Part shown: piece after piece, positions 1 through 4,456 of the stretch
Position numbering within the stretch: position 1 is the first letter of the stretch
Layout: each line of letters starts with the position of its first letter
Made by a program: the position numbers and the translations under genes
Notes under the pieces: model-generated
Told to the model about the DNA's origin: nothing
The model's input: the letters and a program-made list of their open reading frames with translations, nothing else
The model's database searches: none
DNA from: Chthonomonadaceae bacterium
Lineage (GTDB): Bacteria; Armatimonadota; Chthonomonadetes; Chthonomonadales; Chthonomonadaceae
DNA: 5,082 bases
NCBI GenBank assembly: GCA_025355115.1
Contig: JANXLO010000241.1
Span: 1 to 5,082, forward strand
Direction: 5' to 3'

Positions 1-331
1 GGTGATCGAGGCGGTCGGTCGGCCCGAAGCTTGGGAGCAGGCTATCGCCCTCGTGCGCAAAGCAGGAACCGTCAGCCTGTTCGGAGGCTGCCCCGCCCAG
101 ACGTTCGTCCGCCTCGACACCCATCGCGTCCACTACGACGAGCTGACCCTCCTCGGCGCCTTCCACCACACCCCGACTGCCTTCCGCACAGCCCTCGAAC
201 TGCTCGCGCAAGGTCAAGTTCCAGCCAGGCTTTTCCTCCAAAGTTCCGCCCCGTTAGCCGAGCTTCCCGCAGTCCTAGCGTCACTTCTAGACAGCTCTAA
301 TGGCGCCGTCAAGACCGTCCTTCAACCCTGA
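1..331 (+). CDS. C-terminal fragment of a medium-chain (zinc-type alcohol/sorbitol/threonine) dehydrogenase
   Basis: Only the last ~109 codons are in the window; the reading frame enters at the left edge and ends at the TGA at 329-331. The fragment opens with a V-I-E-A-V-G segment, followed by W-E-Q-A-I-A-L-V-R-K-A-G-T-V and L-F-G-G. This is the usual second half of the Rossmann NAD(P)-binding fold in medium-chain dehydrogenases, with the loss of the invariant second Gly of the G-G turn (here K-A-G). The rest (VHYDELTLLGAFHHTP, then a helix and the AVKTVLQP tail) matches the return to the catalytic domain in sorbitol/threonine-dehydrogenase-like members. Catalytic zinc ligands would lie upstream, outside the window, so substrate and cofactor cannot be judged. 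It converges on the minus-strand operon. The GTG at position 2 is an internal valine, not a start. Family assignment is fairly firm; specific enzyme unknown. Confidence 0.8.
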   Translation, partial: VIEAVGRPEAWEQAIALVRKAGTVSLFGGCPAQTFVRLDTHRVHYDELTLLGAFHHTPTAFRTALELLAQGQVPARLFLQSSAPLAELPAVLASLLDSSNGAVKTVLQP

Positions 332-378
332 CGAAACCTAAACACGATACCGCTCTGTCTGTCTGCGACAATGGCGGT

Positions 379-408
379 CAAGAAAACGGGGCCGAAGGAT
401 CGGCCCCG
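379..408 (-). terminator. Rho-independent terminator of the downstream operon
   Basis: Read on the minus strand, CGGGGCCGA, a four-base loop TCCT, and TCGGCCCCG form a perfect 9-bp GC-rich stem (387-408). It is followed at once by TTTTCTTG. This is a textbook intrinsic terminator for transcripts from the minus-strand operon, about 250 bases after the stop of the TPR gene. On the plus strand there is no T run after the stem, so it is not obviously bidirectional. Confidence 0.85.
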
Positions 409-594
409 CATGGGACGTTCGGAGACGGAATTGGCTGCCTATGCTGCACGGTTAGGCATCCGCAGAGATGAAGGCTTGCCGCTTTTAAGGCTGAGTTCCG
501 TCTTTCTTTGCTGCAGGATGAGCTGCCATTGCTGACTTGCGCCCCGGATGACGGCGCCAGTGGCCGCGGGAAGCATCAGGCTTTCCCATCCAAC

Positions 595-630
595 TGTGCC
601 GCCCTGCCCTCGAAAGAATAAGGCGGCACA
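595..630. repeat. 9-bp inverted repeat shortly after the TPR gene stop
   Basis: TGTGCCGCC (595-603) and GGCGGCACA (622-630) are exact reverse complements separated by 18 bases. They begin 25 bases past the stop codon of the minus-strand TPR gene. No T run follows on either strand. A competing 6-bp pairing (601-606 with 638-643) overlaps one arm. It could be a 3'-end stabilising stem or chance. Confidence 0.4.
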
Positions 631-655
631 ACTTTGACAGGGCTGGCATATAGCT

Positions 656-1504
656 TTAGGGCTTCGCAAATGCGCGCGCGGCAGTGGCCTCCGACAGCCT
701 GCGATTTGCATCCTTAGCCTGCTCCTTCAGGTCGCCGTCCGCCAGGGCCATCGCCTTGCGATAGGCCGTCCGCGCCGCCGCTGGCTGGCCCGCCTTCTCC
801 AGCGCCTGACCGCAGCGGAACTGAGCTAACGCCCAGCGCGGCTGCAGACTCATTGCCGCCTTCAGATGCGCTAACTGCTCGGCAGCAACCGGCGGGCCGA
901 AAGTGGGCGATCGCGTCCCCAGCACCAGATGAGCAGCGCCCTCCAACAGCGCCATATCAGGATGGTCCGGGTCGATGGTCACCTCCAGGAGGGGCTTGTG
1001 GTCTATGCGGATGACGTCTCGGTTCGCCATGCCATAGACCGTGACAGCCTCCTCTGTGTTGCCGTTGCGCAGGAGCGCCAGGACGTACCGCATCCGGGTC
1101 GTCGGATCGGAGTTCATGCTGCCTCCCCAGCCGGTGGCATTGGAGTAGACCACTTCCCGATAGGCTTTGATCGCCTCGCCGTATTTGCCTTCCCGTTCGC
1201 AGGCGCCAGCCAGGTGCAGCAGGGCCGCTGCATCATGCGGGTAGATGGCGAGCGCTTTGCGGTAGAGACTCTCTGCTTCGGCGTGGCGTCCCTTCGCGGC
1301 TGCCTGCTCGCCCTGGCGAACGAGGGGTCGAGCGCGCTCCTGCTTCTCAGCCTCGGCCTGTGCCGCTTGCCAGCCTTTCGACATGTGATCGTTATCACGT
1401 GGCCTTGGACTGCCGCTATGGCCGTCCTGCTGCAAACACGCGAGAGCGGCGACTGCCGCACATAGGATTAACACCACGCCAAGCATTGTATGGAACAGTT
1501 TCAT
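656..1504 (-). CDS. TPR-repeat exported protein, probable lipoprotein (cassette 1)
   Basis: This is a 282-residue protein from the ATG at 1502-1504, chosen over an ATG 16 codons upstream. The inner ATG has AGAGGAG six bases before it and gives an immediate signal sequence (MKLFHTML, then a hydrophobic run). The run ends A-L-A-C at Cys23, a loose lipobox with Ala rather than Leu at -3, so lipidation is probable but not certain. A charged linker (~28-58) leads to two TPR-like helical pairs at ~60-91 and ~93-120, recognisable as A-E-A-E-S-L-Y-R-K-A-L-A-I-Y-P and Y-G-E-A-I-K-A-Y. Next come a GWGGSMNS loop (125-132), an EEAVTVY helix, a non-TPR segment with I-D-P-D-H-P-D (177-183), and a last TPR (~224-257). 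TPRs bind other proteins; the partner is probably the secreted protein encoded 19 bp upstream. It is paralogous to the TPR protein at 3628-4440. Exact function is unknown. Confidence 0.88.
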   Translation of the reverse strand: MKLFHTMLGVVLILCAAVAALACLQQDGHSGSPRPRDNDHMSKGWQAAQAEAEKQERARPLVRQGEQAAAKGRHAEAESLYRKALAIYPHDAAALLHLAGACEREGKYGEAIKAYREVVYSNATGWGGSMNSDPTTRMRYVLALLRNGNTEEAVTVYGMANRDVIRIDHKPLLEVTIDPDHPDMALLEGAAHLVLGTRSPTFGPPVAAEQLAHLKAAMSLQPRWALAQFRCGQALEKAGQPAAARTAYRKAMALADGDLKEQAKDANRRLSEATAARAFAKP

Positions 1505-1510
1505 GGCTAT

Positions 1511-1517
1511 CTCCTCT
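1511..1517 (-). promoter_or_regulatory. Ribosome binding site deciding the start of the cassette 1 TPR gene
   Basis: On the minus strand, AGAGGAG is followed six bases later by the ATG at 1502-1504. The surrounding AGCAGAGGAGA closely matches AGCAGAAGGAGA in the equivalent spot of the second cassette, so the spacer between the two genes has been conserved along with them. Confidence 0.8.
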
Positions 1518-1523
1518 GCTGTG

Positions 1524-3065
1524 TCATGGAATGTAGGGCGAATTCGGCGCATCGAACACTCGGTTCCAGATCGGATGAGTCTTGCACCGTGCGTCTTCAG
1601 TCACGATGACAGGGCCAGGCTCCAAAGGCAGGCCGTTGTTCGACCGGAAATTACCAACCCGGTTCACGTTAGCTGCCCAGGACCAGTGGATCCGGTGCAG
1701 CGGGACCCACTGGTTCCCATTTCCGATATCGGCTGGCCGATAGACCATGTATGTCCAGAATTCCTCATTGATCGTGACGTTGGACATAGTATCGTCCATC
1801 CCCTTGCTTGGGGTGTCGCTGCTCGCATGGCTGCTGTCGTCATCGGGCTTGCCGTAATTGGAATTATCCAGAGTAACCACATTTTGGACCGGAAAATCCT
1901 CCCAAAATGGGTACGGGTAGCTCGTGTCCAGGCCAAGCAGTCCGTTAATGTACCATGAGTGGCGCACACCATCGTCCATGGTGTACCAGCGGCCCGGGTG
2001 CATTATCTGGATAAACGCCCAGAGACCCGCACCAGCCATTCCAGCAAACAGATCCTGTGGTATGCAGCGACCGGTCCAACTGATCCCTGGGATAAGGTTT
2101 CCCGCCTCCAAAGAGTAGGACCCCGGCGCATTTTGAACGAGCCAAACTCCGTCGGCGTTGTATCCGCAGAAATAGTACGGACACCAGACCGTGACGGTTG
2201 CCTTGCCAGTGACCGTGCCGATTCTAAGGTTACCTACAAAGGCATCCGCTGTCGCGCTTACCGTAGCGGGAGCGCCGCCGTCCTCCGAACGCCAGAAAAA
2301 ATAGGGGGCTGGCAACTTGAGGTCCACGCCTGTCAGGAAGGAGACCTGCGCGTAGCTACCGGTGGTCGGCCCATGCGCGACATAAGACTTGAAGGTGTCT
2401 CCACCGATTGTCCAGGCATAGTTGTCGAAGAAGATGCCTCCCAAAGGCATGCGCATCTTCAGCTCAGGCGTGCATCCCTGCCCTATCAGGATATGCTGAT
2501 TGCCGGCATTGTCCAGAGTCACGCCTTTGAGATGCACTTCCACGGGCGTCGTCAGCAGGCGATACTGAAGGCTAACTGACGTGGCGGAGGCCGGGGATGT
2601 GGGACTAGCGGACACCGAAGGTGAGCAGTTGATCGTAAACTGCTGGCCCGGACTGTTTTTTACCCAGTAGTAGGCGCTCGATTTCTGGATGGAGGGATTG
2701 GGGTCATTGGTGCTGGTGTTCGTGTTGGTCTGAGCATTCGGAAGGCCGGTGTCGGCAGTGAAGGATGCGCCGCTGTCTGTGGACCAGCCAGTCAAACTGC
2801 ACTGTTCGCTGACAATAAGGCTCAGCGGCGGATCCTCGTTGGCATCAGCCACCCAGTTCAGAGTGACGGTGATGGGACCGTCGCAACCGGTTACGCCTGC
2901 GCCGTTGAAGTAGTGGTCGCCGCCATAAGAGCTGTTCTGAAGCAGATGCATTGGCATGGAGTAGAAGCCGTACTGCGTGAGACAGTAAACAGTTCTGCCG
3001 GTGAAACTCATGGTGTAGTACCCTGCGTGGGCAGGGAGAGAAGTGCAGAGCGCAGTCAGGAACAC
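1524..3065 (-). CDS. Large secreted protein of unrecognised family (cassette 1), body of the gene
   Basis: This frame encodes 513 residues from a GTG at 3063-3065 to TGA. I doubt the GTG: it has no Shine-Dalgarno, and starting there leaves only 14 residues before the A-H-A|G signal-peptidase site, with no positively charged end. The same frame continues upstream with the missing half of a signal peptide (see 3066-3159). The mature part has no membrane span and nine cysteines. It includes Thr/Asn/Ser/Pro-rich linkers (~107-125, 148-164). A segment at ~178-300 with AWTIGGDTF and YFFW resembles Ig-like beta-sandwich secreted domains, a weak call. A Trp/Tyr-rich C-terminal region (~327-513) carries HPGRWYT, DTSYPYPFW, a Ser/Asp-rich loop, QWVPLHRIHWSWAANVNR and EDARCKTHPIW. 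That region is strongly matched by the partial gene at 4457-5082. I cannot name a catalytic function; cell-surface or extracellular location is inferred. Confidence 0.82.
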   Translation of the reverse strand: MFLTALCTSLPAHAGYYTMSFTGRTVYCLTQYGFYSMPMHLLQNSSYGGDHYFNGAGVTGCDGPITVTLNWVADANEDPPLSLIVSEQCSLTGWSTDSGASFTADTGLPNAQTNTNTSTNDPNPSIQKSSAYYWVKNSPGQQFTINCSPSVSASPTSPASATSVSLQYRLLTTPVEVHLKGVTLDNAGNQHILIGQGCTPELKMRMPLGGIFFDNYAWTIGGDTFKSYVAHGPTTGSYAQVSFLTGVDLKLPAPYFFWRSEDGGAPATVSATADAFVGNLRIGTVTGKATVTVWCPYYFCGYNADGVWLVQNAPGSYSLEAGNLIPGISWTGRCIPQDLFAGMAGAGLWAFIQIMHPGRWYTMDDGVRHSWYINGLLGLDTSYPYPFWEDFPVQNVVTLDNSNYGKPDDDSSHASSDTPSKGMDDTMSNVTINEEFWTYMVYRPADIGNGNQWVPLHRIHWSWAANVNRVGNFRSNNGLPLEPGPVIVTEDARCKTHPIWNRVFDAPNSPYIP

Positions 3066-3159
3066 AAGAAGCAGTGTGAGGCTATTTAGTCGCCTGGAAT
3101 TGGACAGCGCGACTGATTTTCGCAGCCAGGCGTGGGGGGGTGGTGGAATTATCTTGCAT
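3066..3159 (-). other. Out-of-frame start and missing signal-peptide half of the secreted gene (frameshift at a C7 run)
   Basis: The gene's frame stays open upstream of the GTG back to a stop at 3240-3242, but it contains no ATG, GTG or TTG. It reads L-R-K-S-V, then R-R-L-N-S-L-T-L-L-L, running into V-F-L-T-A-L: the charged and hydrophobic parts of a signal peptide. The only good start is the ATG at 3157-3159, preceded by AAGGAG. Its own frame stops after 25 codons at 3082-3084. Dropping one C from the C7 run (3134-3140) joins them, giving a 45-residue signal peptide ending A-H-A and a 544-residue protein. Alternatives are reinitiation at the GTG, a disabled gene, or a base-calling error. Confidence 0.75.
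3134..3140 (-). repeat. Homopolymer run (C7 on the coding strand) within the N-terminal coding region
   Basis: Seven consecutive G on the plus strand (C on the coding strand), flanked by further C-rich triplets (ACCACC), lie six codons after the ATG at 3159. A length of six or nine would put the ATG in frame with the secreted protein; seven or eight would not. The run is short for a classic slippage tract but lies where contingency-locus tracts usually are. Confidence 0.7.
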
Positions 3160-3171
3160 TGTGTTGCCGAG

Positions 3172-3177
3172 CTCCTT
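3172..3177 (-). promoter_or_regulatory. Shine-Dalgarno site for the ATG at 3159
   Basis: AAGGAG on the minus strand lies 12 bases before the ATG at 3157-3159. The spacing is somewhat long, but no other start codon is nearby. The site supports translation beginning upstream of the C7 run rather than at the GTG at 3065. Confidence 0.6.
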
Positions 3178-3179
3178 CT

Positions 3180-3196
3180 CTCTGCTTCCTGCAGAG
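3180..3196 (-). promoter_or_regulatory. 5'-UTR hairpin just upstream of the Shine-Dalgarno
   Basis: On the minus strand CTCTGC, a loop AGGAA, and GCAGAG form a perfect 6-bp stem, ending two bases before the AAGGAG. It sits in the ~75-base leader predicted from the promoter at 3242-3270. The loop itself contains AGGA, a decoy Shine-Dalgarno-like sequence. A role in translation control or mRNA stability is possible but unproven. Confidence 0.4.
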
Positions 3197-3241
3197 GCTT
3201 GCCGATGAGACAGTAATGGAGGTTCGAATGCGTCCGTGCTC

Positions 3242-3270
3242 ATTATAACCCGCCCGTTTTATTTAGTCAA
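3242..3270 (-). promoter_or_regulatory. Near-consensus sigma-70-type promoter for the cassette 1 operon
   Basis: The minus strand reads TTGACT (3265-3270), a 17-base spacer, then TATAAT (3242-3247). That is five of six and six of six matches with ideal spacing. Transcription should start around 3233-3237, giving a leader of about 75 bases before the ATG at 3159. An A/T-rich stretch (AAAATTTAT) lies just upstream of the -35 and could act as an UP-like element. The first cassette therefore has its own promoter and need not depend on read-through from the second. Confidence 0.85.
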
Positions 3271-3627
3271 GGGTCGCATCATAAATTTTAGCGGAAGTTT
3301 TCGTCGTGCTCGTGGGCGCAAGCAGTCATGACAACATTGCGGCAACGGATAATCCGAGCTACCTGGTCTCCCTGTCCGCGACGCCCTGAATGAACCTTAG
3401 TCCTGGGGGCAACGCCATCGCCTTATGCCAGCGGGAGACTTCGCGAGCACATACTCGAGATGCGGAGCCGGAAACCCGGCCCCGCATCGGACGCACGAAC
3501 AGCATGAAGTTCTCCCAATCGAGCTGTGCCATTGCCGCTTCCCGGAAGCAACTAGCTCACTCATCAGGGTGCGCCGCCCCTCACCGCAGACGCGGCGGAT
3601 GGCGGCTTGCTCCTCGCCTTCGAGCGA
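3271..3627. other. Intergenic region between the two cassettes
   Basis: About 360 bases between the promoter of one cassette and the stop of the TPR gene of the other. Apart from the hairpin at 3459-3488 I see no gene. Plus-strand ORFs here (3390-3794, 3425-3655) have no convincing ribosome binding site, and the first runs into the antisense strand of the TPR gene. I find no insertion-sequence ends, tRNA or attachment-site repeat that would explain how the duplication arose. Confidence 0.55.
3459..3488 (-). terminator. Strong hairpin downstream of the cassette 2 TPR gene, possible terminator lacking a T run
   Basis: On the minus strand, GATGCGGGGCCGG and CCGGCTCCGCATC pair over 13 bp (one G-U) around a four-base loop, about 140 bases past the stop of the TPR gene. 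No T run follows on either strand, so it is not a canonical intrinsic terminator. Its outer part is related to the cassette 1 terminator: 3477-3493 and 401-417 agree at 16 of 17 bases. It is probably the paralogous terminator with its T run lost, or a 3'-end stabilising stem. Confidence 0.6.
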
Positions 3628-4440
3628 TCACTTCGCCGGAGCCAGATTTTGGTAGGCCGCCTGCGCCTTCGCGCCGATCTCGTCGTGGTCGTGCGCTGCG
3701 GCTCTGCGGTAGGCCGCGAGAGCCTGAGTCGTCCGTCCCGCCTTCTCAAGAGATCTCCCGTAGTGGTACTGCGCGAGGCCCCACTCCGGCCTGAGGCGCA
3801 CGGCGGCCGCCAGATGAGACCGCTGCTCCTCCGCGTCGGCGGGGCCGGAGGAGAGCGCGGTGATCCCCACGCCCACATGAGCGGCCGCCTCCAGACCCGC
3901 CCTGTCGGGGTCCTGCGGATCGAAGCGCAGATCGAACATCGGATGCCCGTTGGTCACGGACGTCCCCTGCATCGCCTTGTCGTAGACCGCCACCGCCTCG
4001 GGCCACTGATGGCTGCGCAGGAGGGCCAGGACGTAGCGCAGCCGCGTGTTGGGGCTGGAGTTGACGCTACCTCCCCAGCCGTCCGCGTAGACGAGGGCGT
4101 GGTAGGCCTTCAGCGCCTCCGCCTGCCTGCCGTGGCGCTCGCTTATTCTGGCGAGCGACAGCCAGGCCATGCCGTCGTTGTCGAGGGCGAGCGCCTTTCG
4201 GAAGAGTGCCTCCGCCTGCGCGTCGCGCCCCCGCGCCATCTCCGCTCTGCCCTCGACGACCAGTGCCTGGATCCGCCTGATTTTCGCCACCCTCTCCGCG
4301 CCTCCGGGAGTGGGGGCAATCGTGATCTCTTGCCGCGGGTCTGAAGGGGCATGCTGCTTGGATGCCTGCTGTCCAGCGTTCGCGCACCCCGCCGCGCAGA
4401 CGGCAGTCAGCGAGGCGACGAGCATCATATTTCGTTTCAT
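3628..4440 (-). CDS. TPR-repeat exported lipoprotein (cassette 2)
   Basis: This is a 270-residue protein from the ATG at 4438-4440, which has AAGGAG seven bases upstream. Starting at the ATG 30 codons earlier would overlap the upstream gene and bury the signal sequence. MKRNMMLVASLTAVCAAGC is a typical lipoprotein signal with lipid-accepting Cys19 (Ala at -3 is tolerated but not ideal). Ala at +2 suggests outer-membrane sorting if the host follows the proteobacterial rule. TPR-like helical pairs lie at ~52-86 (A-E-A-L-F-R-K-A-L-A-L-D) and ~90-119 (A-E-A-L-K-A-Y). They are followed by GWGGSVNS, TRLRYVLALLR, P-E-A-V-A-V-Y, an F-D-P-Q-D-P-D segment and a final TPR at ~219-252 (G-L-A-Q-Y-H-Y-G-R-S-L-E-K-A-G). 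All blocks occur in the same order in the TPR protein at 656-1504, so the two are paralogues. It sits 16 bp after the secreted gene. The partner-binding role is inferred. Confidence 0.9.
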   Translation of the reverse strand: MKRNMMLVASLTAVCAAGCANAGQQASKQHAPSDPRQEITIAPTPGGAERVAKIRRIQALVVEGRAEMARGRDAQAEALFRKALALDNDGMAWLSLARISERHGRQAEALKAYHALVYADGWGGSVNSSPNTRLRYVLALLRSHQWPEAVAVYDKAMQGTSVTNGHPMFDLRFDPQDPDRAGLEAAAHVGVGITALSSGPADAEEQRSHLAAAVRLRPEWGLAQYHYGRSLEKAGRTTQALAAYRRAAAHDHDEIGAKAQAAYQNLAPAK

Positions 4441-4447
4441 AAGTTTT

Positions 4448-4453
4448 CTCCTT
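4448..4453 (-). promoter_or_regulatory. Ribosome binding site for the cassette 2 TPR gene
   Basis: AAGGAG on the minus strand lies seven bases before the ATG at 4438-4440, inside the 16-base gap after the upstream gene's TAG (4457-4459). Termination and initiation are close enough for translational coupling. Confidence 0.8.
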
Positions 4454-4456
4454 CTG

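Larger units (their letters stand above)
332..655. other. Convergent intergenic region
   Basis: This gap lies between two genes that end facing each other. It contains a minus-strand intrinsic terminator (379-408) and a 9-bp inverted repeat (595-603 with 622-630). A short plus-strand ORF at 371-535 (54 codons, ATG start) has no Shine-Dalgarno sequence and runs through the terminator hairpin. A minus-strand ORF ending at 439 overlaps the end of the TPR gene. I accept neither as a gene. I see no tRNA, no obvious plus-strand terminator for the dehydrogenase, and no mobile-element ends. Confidence 0.6.

Noticed and set aside
439..711. Minus-strand 90-codon ORF overlapping the end of the cassette 1 TPR gene
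   Set aside because: Starts inside the TPR gene in another frame, lacks a well-placed ribosome binding site, has no recognisable motif, and covers the inverted repeat.
929..1465. Plus-strand ORF (178 codons) opposite the cassette 1 TPR gene
   Set aside because: Antisense shadow; the minus strand has the paralogue-supported TPR protein.
1503..2579. Plus-strand ORFs (1503-1958, 1959-2579) opposite the secreted gene
   Set aside because: The minus-strand reading is supported by a signal peptide and by paralogy with 4457-5082; these have no such support.
3063..3065. GTG as the true start of the cassette 1 secreted protein
   Set aside because: No Shine-Dalgarno, and it cuts a signal peptide in half; kept only as the gene boundary of the uninterrupted frame.
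3390..3794. Plus-strand ORF (134 codons) across the inter-cassette hairpin
   Set aside because: Contains the 13-bp hairpin, ends antisense to the TPR gene, and has no ribosome binding site or motif.
3607..4344. Long plus-strand ORF (245 codons) opposite the cassette 2 TPR gene
   Set aside because: Antisense shadow of a very GC-rich gene; the Arg/Gly/His/Val-rich translation has no domain, while the opposite strand encodes clear TPRs with a signal sequence and ribosome binding site.
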